Source: Burkholderiaceae bacterium
GTDB lineage: Bacteria; Pseudomonadota; Gammaproteobacteria; Burkholderiales; Burkholderiaceae_C
Reading direction: 5' to 3'
DNA: 64,000 nt
NCBI GenBank assembly: GCA_016790575.1
Contig: JAEUOU010000010.1
Location: 1 to 64,000 of the forward strand
The translations under genes were made by a program, and so were the position numbers. The notes under the pieces were generated by a model, which was not told the DNA's origin, did no database searches, and was given only the letters and a program-made list of their open reading frames with translations. The number at the start of each line of letters is the position of its first letter. Within the stretch, counting starts at the first letter, position 1. Positions 43,882-51,307 of the stretch are shown in pieces.

Positions 43882-45072
43882 TCAGGTCGCCATGCGGCAA
43901 CCGGCCCCTGAATCGGACACGGCTTTTGCCGCAATTCCGATCACCTTGTTTTCCTTGCCTTCGACCTGGCGCAAGTAAATGTCCTGCACCGGATTGTTGG
44001 CCTTGCTGAGTTTGAATTTGCCGCGCGGGCTGTCAATGGTGGCGTTTTGCATCGCCGCATACAGCTCTTTCTTCTTCGTGAGGTCACCCTTGACTGCATT
44101 GGCACCTTGCAGGAGCAACAGGCCGCTGTCATACCCTTGCACGGAGTAGACGTCAGGTTGCATCTTGAATGTCTTGGCATATTCCAGACGGAACTGCTTG
44201 TTGCGTGGGGTATCCAGCGAATCGCTGTAGTGCAGTGTGGTGAGGATGCCGTTGGCCGCCTCGCCTGCGGCGTCCAGCACGCCCTCGGTCAGGAATCCGG
44301 AGCCATACAGCGGGATGGTGCGGTTGAGGCCTGCCGCGGCGTAGTCCCGAATGAACTTGGCGGCCCCCGCACCGGCAAAGAAACAGGCAACAGCGTCCGG
44401 CTTGAGTGCGGCGATCTCGGTCAGAAGGGCCTGGAATTCGACGTTGGGGAACGGAAGTCCAAGTTTTTTGACGATCTGTCCTCCTGCGGCGGTGTAGCTC
44501 TTCTCGAAGCCTTCAAAGGCTTCGTCGCCAGCGGCATAGCTCCAGGTGATCCAGACAGCTTTCTTGTGGCCGCGGTCGACCATGACTTTGCCCAGGCCGA
44601 GAGTCGGCTGAGAGTTCGTGAAGCTGGCGCGAAAGACATTGGGCGCACATTGTTCGCGGGTGGCGACGTGGACGCCCGCATTGGGGATGATGTTCAGCAC
44701 GCCGGACTCGCGGGCTACGCGGTGGATGCCCATCTGGACCCCCGAATGGACCGTACCGATCAGCACGTCCACTTTGTCGCGCTGCACCAGGCGTTGGGCA
44801 TTTTCAACGCCTTTCGCCGGGTTGGATTCGTCGTCCACCTTGAACCACTCCACTTCGCGACCGCCGAGCTTTCCACCCTGTTCATTGAGTGCCATGCGGA
44901 ATCCGTTCTCGATCGCAACACCCAGTTGGGCAAATGCGCCGGTGTACGGCAGCATCAATCCGACCCGGATCTTGTTGCCTTGGGCGCGCGCCAGTTCAGG
45001 CAAGAGCAATCCGGATGATGCAGCCCCGATGAGAGCGGCACTACGGGAGAGTACGAGGCGACGAGTGGTCAT
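43882..45072 (-). CDS. ABC transporter substrate-binding protein (LivK/HAAT type)
   Basis: 396 residues: a signal peptide containing an Arg pair (MTTRRLVLSRSAALIGAASS, ending LARA), then a Leu/Ile/Val-binding-type periplasmic domain (I-R-V-G-L-M-L-P-Y-T-G and a second lobe from about 160). It is the first gene of the livK-H-M-G-F operon. The adjacent pobA/pobR pair suggests an aromatic acid such as 4-hydroxybenzoate rather than an amino acid; many betaproteobacterial LivK homologues bind aromatic ligands. The upstream region holds two palindromes. Confidence 0.88.
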   Translation of the reverse strand: MTTRRLVLSRSAALIGAASSGLLLPELARAQGNKIRVGLMLPYTGAFAQLGVAIENGFRMALNEQGGKLGGREVEWFKVDDESNPAKGVENAQRLVQRDKVDVLIGTVHSGVQMGIHRVARESGVLNIIPNAGVHVATREQCAPNVFRASFTNSQPTLGLGKVMVDRGHKKAVWITWSYAAGDEAFEGFEKSYTAAGGQIVKKLGLPFPNVEFQALLTEIAALKPDAVACFFAGAGAAKFIRDYAAAGLNRTIPLYGSGFLTEGVLDAAGEAANGILTTLHYSDSLDTPRNKQFRLEYAKTFKMQPDVYSVQGYDSGLLLLQGANAVKGDLTKKKELYAAMQNATIDSPRGKFKLSKANNPVQDIYLRQVEGKENKVIGIAAKAVSDSGAGCRMAT

Positions 45073-45091
45073 GAAAATCTCCGGTTGTTTA

Positions 45092-45130
45092 GGTCTAAAG
45101 TAAATCTAACCCAAGTGCGGCAATTGCCGC
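45092..45130. promoter_or_regulatory. Palindromic operator candidates upstream of livK
   Basis: GGTCTAAAGTAAATCTAACC (45092-45111, imperfect) and GCGGCAATTGCCGC (45117-45130, a perfect 14-bp palindrome), 20-58 bp upstream of the livK start. They sit where a promoter and operator would be. The regulator is unknown. Confidence 0.4.
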
Positions 45131-45137
45131 TCCTGAC

Positions 45138-45160
45138 AAACCCTAGCCGGGCTGGGTTTT
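45138..45160 (-). terminator. Hairpin between the tRNA genes and livK
   Basis: AAACCC-T-AGCC paired with GGCT-GGGTTT. Read on the minus strand it ends in GGGTTTGT. It may terminate transcription coming from the tRNA genes before livK. The T-run is poor. Confidence 0.35.
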
Positions 45161-45249
45161 GGCGCAAGGCGCTTATGGGAAATCCGACAGGATTTGCCTG
45201 CAAGAACACGCACTATATTGCACATTCGCCAAGTTGCTAGCAGGGTAAA

Positions 45250-45272
45250 CACCGATCTTCGAAAGGTCGGTG
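45250..45272 (-). terminator. Hairpin downstream of tRNA-Arg
   Basis: 10-bp stem CACCGATCTT / AAGGTCGGTG (one G-T pair), 3-base loop. On the minus strand it is followed by TTTA. It is a candidate tRNA terminator, 117 bp past the tRNA-Arg 3' end and 9 bp from repeat copy 8. Apart from this, the palindromes, the 45138 hairpin and the repeat, I see nothing in 45073-45388. Confidence 0.4.
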
Positions 45273-45280
45273 ATATAGAA

Positions 45281-45337
45281 ACGATAGCTAGAAGCGACCA
45301 AAATACGCTGGGTATTGGCGAAAAGACGGCTTTTTTG
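45281..45337 (+). repeat. Dispersed repeat copy 8
   Basis: ACGATAGCTAGAAGCGACC, then AAAATACGCTGGGTATTGGCG. The poly-T block is altered to AAAA. It lies upstream of livK, pointing away from it, and downstream of the tRNA genes. Confidence 0.75.
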
Positions 45338-45388
45338 GGTGGGGCTGCATCTCGACTCGGCGCGCCCGGAGTGTGGCCTGAAGACTTG

Positions 45389-45465
45389 TGGCCTGCCCGG
45401 AGGGACTCGAACCCCCGACCTACGGCTTAGAAGGCCGTTGCTCTATCCAGTTGAGCTACGGGCAG
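45389..45465 (-). tRNA. tRNA-Arg (anticodon TCT)
   Basis: 77-nt cloverleaf on the minus strand: acceptor CTGCCCG / CGGGCAG perfectly paired, D-stem GCTC, anticodon loop CTTCTAA in stem ACGGC / GCCGT, T-loop TTCGAGT and an encoded CCA end. The anticodon TCT reads AGA/AGG arginine codons. Confidence 0.95.
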
Positions 45466-45475
45466 ATGGATAAAA

Positions 45476-45493
45476 GGCCCACCGAGGTGGGCC
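45476..45493 (-). terminator. Terminator-like hairpin between the two tRNA genes
   Basis: 8-bp stem GGCCCACC / GGTGGGCC with a very short loop; on the minus strand it is followed by TTTTAT. It lies 10 bp after the tRNA-Pro 3' end and 11 bp before the tRNA-Arg 5' end. It may end tRNA-Pro transcription or guide processing of a common precursor. Confidence 0.55.
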
Positions 45494-45502
45494 CTTGTTC
45501 CT

Positions 45503-45579
45503 TGGTCGGAGCGGCGGGATTCGAACTCGCGACCCTCTGCTCCCAAAGCAGATGCGCTACCAGGCTGCGCTACGCTCCG
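45503..45579 (-). tRNA. tRNA-Pro (anticodon TGG)
   Basis: 77-nt cloverleaf on the minus strand: acceptor CGGAGCG / CGCTCCG, D-arm GCGCAGCCTGGTAGCGC, anticodon loop TTTGGGA, T-loop TTCGAAT and an encoded CCA end. Confidence 0.96.
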
Positions 45580-45641
45580 ACGAATCCCGCATTCTACCCG
45601 AATCGACCATTGGATCGGTCAGGCCCGCCTCCGGGGGGCGG

Positions 45642-46916
45642 TCAGCAACCCCGGGTCACCGGAACGGCTGCATCGCGCCCGAATGTGCCGTACTTGCCCA
45701 GTTCCCATTTGGCGATGGCGTTCCGATGCACTTCGTCCGGGCCGTCCGCAAAACGAAGCGTACGGGCGCCGACGTAAGCACTGGCGAGTGGAAAATCCTG
45801 GCACAAGCCGCCACCGCCATGGACCTGAATGGCCCAGTCGATGACCTCGCAGGCCATGCTGGGTGCAACGACCTTGATCATCGCGATCTCCGAACGGGCT
45901 ACCTTGTTGCCGGCAACGTCCATCATCCAGGCCGCCTTCAGTGTGAGCAGTCGCGCCATGTCGATCTTGCACCGGGCTTCTGCGATGCGCTCTTGCGTGA
46001 CGGTCTGTGCGGCGACCGGTTTGCCGAATGCCACCCGCCCGAGGGCACGTCGGCACATCAATTCCAGCGCTCGTTCGGCCAGGCCGATCAAACGCATGCA
46101 GTGGTGGATACGACCGGGCCCGAGGCGCCCTTGCGCGATCTCGAAACCGCGACCTTCGCCGAGCAAGATATTCTCGGCAGGCACTCGGACGTTCTCGAAG
46201 AGGACCTCCATGTGGCCGTGGGGCGCGTCGTCGTACCCCATCACCGTCAAGGGCCGCACGACCGTGATTCCCGCAGTGTCTGCGGGGACCACAATCATGC
46301 TTTGCTGAGCGTGTTTAGGTGCTTCCGGGTCCGTTTTGCCCATTGTGATGTAGACCGCACAGCGTGGGTCACCGGCACCCGACGTCCACCATTTGCGGCC
46401 GTTGATGATGTATTCGTCGCCCTGGCGCTCGATGCGGGTGGCGATGTTGGTGGCATCGGACGAGGCGACATCGGGTTCCGTCATGGCAAAAGCCGAGCGG
46501 ATATTCCCCTGGAGCAAGGGCGAGAGCCAGCGCGCCTTGATTGCTTCGCTGCCGTAGCGGGCAATCGTTTCCATGTTGCCGGTATCCGGCGCTGAACAGT
46601 TGAAAACCTCGGACGCCCAGGTCACCCGCCCCATGATTTCCGCCAGTGGCGCATACTCCAAGTTGGTAAGCCCGGCGCCGTGGTACCCCGACGCCTCAGC
46701 TGTGTCCGTCGGCAGGAACAGATTCCACAGACCGGCGTCACGGGCCTTGGGCTTGAGTTCTTCGATGACCTGAAGCGGGCTCCATCGGCGGCCGGCTGCG
46801 GTGTTTGCCGCCAATTCATCTTCGTAGGCCCTCTCGCTCGGGTAGACATGGTCGTCCATGAACCGCTGCAGGCGCGCCTGCAGCTCTCGGGTGCGAGGCG
46901 AATATTCAAAGTCCAT
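45642..46916 (-). CDS. Acyl-CoA dehydrogenase (ACAD10/11-like)
   Basis: 424-residue flavoprotein with the three acyl-CoA dehydrogenase domains: helical N-terminus (1-130), beta domain with [12 protein letters not shown] and W-T-S-G-A-G-D-P, and the C-terminal helical domain with Q-V-H-G-G-G-G-L and [10 protein letters not shown]. The N-terminus (Y-S-P-R-T-R-E-L) and the adjacent APH-like kinase match the ACAD10/ACAD11 lineage, which in animals handles phosphorylated 4-hydroxyacyl-CoAs. It lies 27 bp downstream of the kinase on the same strand, so the two are probably one operon. Confidence 0.9.
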   Translation of the reverse strand: MDFEYSPRTRELQARLQRFMDDHVYPSERAYEDELAANTAAGRRWSPLQVIEELKPKARDAGLWNLFLPTDTAEASGYHGAGLTNLEYAPLAEIMGRVTWASEVFNCSAPDTGNMETIARYGSEAIKARWLSPLLQGNIRSAFAMTEPDVASSDATNIATRIERQGDEYIINGRKWWTSGAGDPRCAVYITMGKTDPEAPKHAQQSMIVVPADTAGITVVRPLTVMGYDDAPHGHMEVLFENVRVPAENILLGEGRGFEIAQGRLGPGRIHHCMRLIGLAERALELMCRRALGRVAFGKPVAAQTVTQERIAEARCKIDMARLLTLKAAWMMDVAGNKVARSEIAMIKVVAPSMACEVIDWAIQVHGGGGLCQDFPLASAYVGARTLRFADGPDEVHRNAIAKWELGKYGTFGRDAAVPVTRGC

Positions 46917-46943
46917 CGGTTTCTCCGGTTGAAATGGGTCGGG

Positions 46944-48029
46944 TCAGGCCTTGCTGGCAAACTGCCAGGCCAATGCAGCCATGGGGCGGGCCCCTGCACC
47001 CGATGCGCGGGCCTGTGCGCTTGAGGCCGTGCCGGTTTCGACCCGTTTGGCGATGCCCTGCAGGATGGCCGCAATGCGAAACAGGTTGTAGGCCAGATAG
47101 AAGTTCCAGTCGGTGCGCAAATCGTCAGGGGCGGCCAGGCCGGTACGGTCGCAGTAGAGGCGGATGTACTCGTCTTCGACGGGAATACCCAGGCTGTGAT
47201 GGTCCAGCCCACCGATGCCACGAAAGGCCCCCGGCGGGATATGCCATGCCATGCAGTGATAGGCAAAATCCGCCAGGGGGTGCCCCAGCGTGGATAGCTC
47301 CCAGTCCAGCACGGCCAGGACACGGGCTTCCTGCGGGTGAAAAATGAGGTTGTCGAGCCGGTAGTCTCCGTGGACCACGCTGACAAGTGAGTCGTCGCGG
47401 GCCCGGGGCGGGATATTCGCCGGCAACCAAGCCATCAGCTGGTCCATCTCGTCGATGGGTTGTGTGACGGATGCAAGATATTGCTTGGACCACCTGCCGA
47501 TCTGTCGTTCGAAATAATTGCCTGGCTTGCCGAACGTAGCCAGGCCAATGTCCGCCGGGCGAATCTTGTGCAATTCCGCCAGGACCCGGTTCATCTCTAG
47601 ATAGATTTCGCGACGCTGCGTGGGCAGCATTCCAGGCAACGACTGGTCCCACAGAACGCGACCCGATACGAACTCCATGATGTAGAACGCACGACCGATG
47701 ACGCTTTCGTCCTCGCACAAGGCGAGCATTCGCGCAACTGGCACCGCCGTTGCACAAAGCGCATGCATGACCGCAAATTCCCGCTCGATGGCATGGGCCG
47801 AGGGCAGCAATTTGGCGACCGGCCCCGGTTTCGCACGCATGACGTACGACTGAGTCGGAGTCAACAACTTGTACGTCGGATTGGACTGCCCACCCCTGAA
47901 CATCTCCACCGTGAGGGGGCCCTCGAAGCCGGGAACACGGCCCTTGAGCCAGCCTTCGAGGCGTTCGATGTCTACGGCATGCTGACTGGTGACGGGCCGG
48001 GTCCCGATGAAATGGTCGAATTCACTCAT
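46944..48029 (-). CDS. Aminoglycoside phosphotransferase-fold kinase, ACAD-associated
   Basis: 361-residue APH/choline-kinase fold protein. It has a nucleotide-binding loop G-G-Q-S-N-P-T-Y, the catalytic loop V-H-G-D-Y-R-L-D-N (general base Asp) and the metal-binding D-W-E-L-S-T-L-G-H-P-L-A-D. In ACAD11 and bacterial counterparts, such kinases phosphorylate the 4-hydroxyl of hydroxyacyl-CoAs so that the partner dehydrogenase can remove it. The operon position just before the acyl-CoA dehydrogenase supports that role, which is an inference here; antibiotic resistance is unlikely. Confidence 0.88.
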   Translation of the reverse strand: MSEFDHFIGTRPVTSQHAVDIERLEGWLKGRVPGFEGPLTVEMFRGGQSNPTYKLLTPTQSYVMRAKPGPVAKLLPSAHAIEREFAVMHALCATAVPVARMLALCEDESVIGRAFYIMEFVSGRVLWDQSLPGMLPTQRREIYLEMNRVLAELHKIRPADIGLATFGKPGNYFERQIGRWSKQYLASVTQPIDEMDQLMAWLPANIPPRARDDSLVSVVHGDYRLDNLIFHPQEARVLAVLDWELSTLGHPLADFAYHCMAWHIPPGAFRGIGGLDHHSLGIPVEDEYIRLYCDRTGLAAPDDLRTDWNFYLAYNLFRIAAILQGIAKRVETGTASSAQARASGAGARPMAALAWQFASKA

Positions 48030-48063
48030 GTTTCTTTGTCCGCAGGTTGGAACGCCTGATCGT

Positions 48064-48783
48064 TCAGGACTCTTGATCGATGAGACGCATCAGTGCGTCC
48101 CGGTCTCGAATCACGAGTCCGCCCGCCTCGATGCGGATTGCCTGCTCGCGCTCCATCGCTTTGAGTTCCTGATTGACCCGTTGCCGGGATGCTCCCAGAA
48201 GTTGGGCCAGTTCCTCCTGGGCCAGTTGCAGTCCGATTCGTGTTTCGTCGCCGTGGGCCAGGCTGGGAATTCCATAGCTGCGCGCCAGATGTAAAAGCTG
48301 TTTGGCCAGTCGAGCGCGCAAGGGCAGCGTGTTGAGGTCTTCCACCAGGCCATAAAGCTGGCGAATGCGTCGGGCATGAAGTCGCAGCATGGCGTCGTAC
48401 AACTCGACATGCAGTGCCAGAATCTTCTTGAAATCGGCTTTTGCTACGCACAGAATGGTTGTGTCTCCATGGGCATAGGCATCGTGGGTGCGCCGGTCGC
48501 CGTCGAAGATCGACACATCGCCGAACCAGATACCTGGCTCTACATACGTCAACGTGATCTGCTTTCCCGACACGGTGGTGGAACTCACCCGAACCGCGCC
48601 TTTTGCACACGCGATCCATTGCTCCGGTGGCTCGCCTCGTGCAGCAATCAATTCGCCGTCTTTGAATCGTTTGACGTAGGCGCATCGCAGAATGTCGTGC
48701 CGCAGGGAAGGGGAAAGAGCCGAGAACCAGCGACCGTTGTTGATCGCCTCGCGTTCGTCGATCGTAAGAATGGGATCGTCCAT
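48064..48783 (-). CDS. Crp/Fnr-family transcriptional regulator
   Basis: 239 residues: a cyclic-nucleotide-binding beta-barrel (about 20-135, including G-E-P-P-E-Q-W and D-V-S-I-F-D-G), dimer helix and a C-terminal winged helix-turn-helix (L-A-Q-E-E-L-A-Q-L-L-G-A-S-R-Q-R-V-N-Q). No N-terminal Fnr-type cysteine cluster is present, so an oxygen sensor is unlikely. Embedded in a fatty-acyl catabolic cluster, it may regulate it. Its start is 34 bp upstream of the kinase reading direction, in the same transcript orientation. Confidence 0.88.
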   Translation of the reverse strand: MDDPILTIDEREAINNGRWFSALSPSLRHDILRCAYVKRFKDGELIAARGEPPEQWIACAKGAVRVSSTTVSGKQITLTYVEPGIWFGDVSIFDGDRRTHDAYAHGDTTILCVAKADFKKILALHVELYDAMLRLHARRIRQLYGLVEDLNTLPLRARLAKQLLHLARSYGIPSLAHGDETRIGLQLAQEELAQLLGASRQRVNQELKAMEREQAIRIEAGGLVIRDRDALMRLIDQES

Positions 48784-48924
48784 GGCGTGTCTTTTGTGTG
48801 ACTGGTTGCAGGGGAATTGTCGTGTGCGGGACGGCGGCGGTGCACTGCGGCTGTCGCATGGGCGTCTGTGCTGGGCCGGTCGCTGGCCAGGCAGGCCGGT
48901 ACCCGGCCGAATTCCTGCCCCGTG

Positions 48925-49704
48925 TTACCGGTAAGACGGCGGGGTTTTGCTCAGAAAGGACGCGATTCCGATTCCTGCATTGGGATGATGCAGGTTCCTG
49001 ACAAAGTGGTCGCGTTCCCGATTGAGGTGGGCGGACAATGTGCTGCTGTCGGCCTCGGACAACAGTTCCTTGATGCTGGCCAGAGCGTTGGGTGCCCGCT
49101 TGTTGAGTCGCTCGCACAGTGCCAGTGCGTCGGTCAGCGCATTGCCGGCGTCGCTGATAACGTTGACGACACCCAATTGGGCCAATCGCTCGGCACTAAT
49201 TCGGTCCCCGCACAGGAGTAATTCGGTCGCGAGCTGGCGAGGGATGGCCCGGGACAGGCTCCAACTGGCTCCGCCGTCGGGAGACAAAGCGATATTGACG
49301 TAGGCCATGACGAAAGCGGCATTTCGCGCGGCGACGATGAAATCACATGCCAGCGCCAACGAGAAGCCGGCGCCAGCTGCGGCGCCTTCGACCGCGGCGA
49401 CAACTGGTTTCGGAAAAGTCCGAATGGTTTCGATCCAGTTATGCAGGCCGTCGATACTGCGCGCCTGGTGGTCGGGGGGGAGTTGTCGATTGGCCTGGAG
49501 GCGTTGAAGGTTGCCGCCGGCGCTGAAAACGGGTCCTTGCCCGGTCACGATCACCGAACCGATTTCCGGGTTGGACTCCGCAGAGCCGAGCGCTTCGACA
49601 CCCGCCGCATAGATCTCGGGCCCCAGGGCATTTCGGTGTTCGGGATTGCTGATAGTCAGGACCATGGTCCTGCCTTCCGTGGTGCTCTGCAGTTCGGCTG
49701 TCAT
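48925..49704 (-). CDS. Enoyl-CoA hydratase/isomerase
   Basis: 259-residue crotonase-fold enzyme. Oxyanion-hole segments are F-S-A-G-G-N-L and A-A-G-A-G-F-S-L-A-L. Hydratase glutamates are not obvious at the usual place (N-I-A-L-S-P-D-G-G-A-S-W), a pattern seen in isomerase-like members such as PaaG, so isomerase activity is possible. The ATG at 49704 was chosen by family start; the longer reading runs into the neighbour. It begins 5 bp after the preceding dehydrogenase gene. Confidence 0.87.
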   Translation of the reverse strand: MTAELQSTTEGRTMVLTISNPEHRNALGPEIYAAGVEALGSAESNPEIGSVIVTGQGPVFSAGGNLQRLQANRQLPPDHQARSIDGLHNWIETIRTFPKPVVAAVEGAAAGAGFSLALACDFIVAARNAAFVMAYVNIALSPDGGASWSLSRAIPRQLATELLLCGDRISAERLAQLGVVNVISDAGNALTDALALCERLNKRAPNALASIKELLSEADSSTLSAHLNRERDHFVRNLHHPNAGIGIASFLSKTPPSYR

Positions 49705-49708
49705 GGTC

Positions 49709-51232
49709 TCAGTCCTCGGTGTGCAAGAGCGAAAGTCCCAAGGCACCCCGGCGCCGCAGCCAAGGGCTAGGTCGGTAGCGTGGATCACCGTAAACGGTCT
49801 GCAGGTTGAACAGGACTTCAAGAATGCTTGCGGGGCCGCAGGCGTCACCAAGCGCCAGGGGGCCTTGAGGATAGCCAAGGCCCCGTGTAACCGCCGTGTC
49901 CAGATCGTTCGGACTGCAGACGCCTTGTTGGCACATGTCCGAAGCAATATTGACAATGGTCGCGATTACCCTCTGGGTGACGAAGCCTCCGCTGTCCCGG
50001 ATGACACTGACGGCTTTGCCGTCGCGTGCGAACAGCGCGTGCGCGGCAGATACCCAGTCACTGCGTGAGGCCGGGTTTCGCGCCAGAACACGACGACGGG
50101 TGGTACTGTCGGGCAGCAACAGGTCGATCCCGATGGTTCGCGCCGGATCAAGCCGGTCGACCGCAGCGACGGTGGTGACGTCGAAGCCGAGCGGGGCGAC
50201 CAGGATGAGAGCCTCGGTCGAGGGCGAAGCCGCCGTTTCGATGCGGGCGCCCAGTCCTTTGAGCAACTGCAACAGTTCCTGACGGCGCGCAGCACGTGGT
50301 GACACCCAGACCGGCGGAATCGATTCCACGGCCGGGGTTTGGGCTTCTGGCGGTATCTGCGCCACGCCATTGACATACCGGTAAAAGCCTTCGCCGACTT
50401 TTCGGCCCAACAGACCGCCGGCAAGCCGCTGCGCGGTGATCACGCTGGGGCGATATCGGGGCTCTTCGAAATATTGGTGGTAGATCGACTCGATGACCGG
50501 ATGGGAAACGTCGAGCGCAGTGAGGTCAAACAGTTCGAAGGGACCCAGCCGGAACCCCGCCTGATCTCTCAATATTCGATCGATGGTGGGAACGTCGCTG
50601 ACCCGTTCGCCCAGGATGCGCAGAGCTTCGGTGCTGTAGCCGCGGCCGGCATGATTGACGATAAAGCCGGGCGTATCGCCTGCGCGAACCGGTGCATGGC
50701 CGATGGCTTGGGCGAAGCGTGTGAGTGCAGCACAGGTCTCTTCGCTGGTTCGAAGTCCGGCGATGACCTCGACGACTTTCATCAGGGGAACGGGGTTGAA
50801 AAAATGGTAGCCCGCAAATCGCTCGGGCCGCTTCAGCACCGAAGCGATCTGAGTGACCGAAAGTGAGGAGGTATTGGTCGCGAGGACGGCTGTATCCGAA
50901 ACGATGTCTTCCAACTGGCGAAACAGCTGCTGTTTGATATCGACACGTTCGACGACAGCTTCAATGACGAGGTCGCAACCTTGCAGGTCAGCCAGTTTGT
51001 CAGCAATGCCCAAGCGGCTTCTGTAGGTTTCCCGGTCGGTATCGGTCAGCTTGCCTCTTTCCCTTAACCGTTCCCACGTATCGCCCAAGGCACTGATGGC
51101 TGCTTCACAAACAGAACGCTGAGTGTCGTGCAGCCAGACGAAACAGCCGGACTGCGCGGCAATTTGGGCGATGCCTCGTCCCATAGCGCCGGCGCCGATG
51201 ATGGCGATGTTGGAAAAGGGTGTCGGATTCAT
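49709..51232 (-). CDS. 3-hydroxyacyl-CoA dehydrogenase (PaaH-like, two C-terminal domains)
   Basis: 507 residues. An N-terminal Rossmann domain with G-A-G-A-M-G-R-G-I is followed by a first 3HCDH C-terminal domain (about 190-285, with P-G-F-I-V-N-H-A-G-R) and, after a divergent spacer, a second one (about 410-500, with G-G-F-V-T-Q-R-V and G-L-G-Y-P-Q-G-P). This layout is that of PaaH/3-hydroxyadipyl-CoA dehydrogenase. With the neighbouring PaaG-like hydratase/isomerase it suggests ring-derived or dicarboxylic acyl-CoA beta-oxidation. The start ATG is divergent from the fimV-like gene. Confidence 0.9.
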   Translation of the reverse strand: MNPTPFSNIAIIGAGAMGRGIAQIAAQSGCFVWLHDTQRSVCEAAISALGDTWERLRERGKLTDTDRETYRSRLGIADKLADLQGCDLVIEAVVERVDIKQQLFRQLEDIVSDTAVLATNTSSLSVTQIASVLKRPERFAGYHFFNPVPLMKVVEVIAGLRTSEETCAALTRFAQAIGHAPVRAGDTPGFIVNHAGRGYSTEALRILGERVSDVPTIDRILRDQAGFRLGPFELFDLTALDVSHPVIESIYHQYFEEPRYRPSVITAQRLAGGLLGRKVGEGFYRYVNGVAQIPPEAQTPAVESIPPVWVSPRAARRQELLQLLKGLGARIETAASPSTEALILVAPLGFDVTTVAAVDRLDPARTIGIDLLLPDSTTRRRVLARNPASRSDWVSAAHALFARDGKAVSVIRDSGGFVTQRVIATIVNIASDMCQQGVCSPNDLDTAVTRGLGYPQGPLALGDACGPASILEVLFNLQTVYGDPRYRPSPWLRRRGALGLSLLHTED

Positions 51233-51307
51233 GGGTTTGATTATGCGGCCAGCCGAAAACGCGCAAGGGCTGTGTCAAAATGTTCGGATAACAAGTTACA
51301 AACTGCC

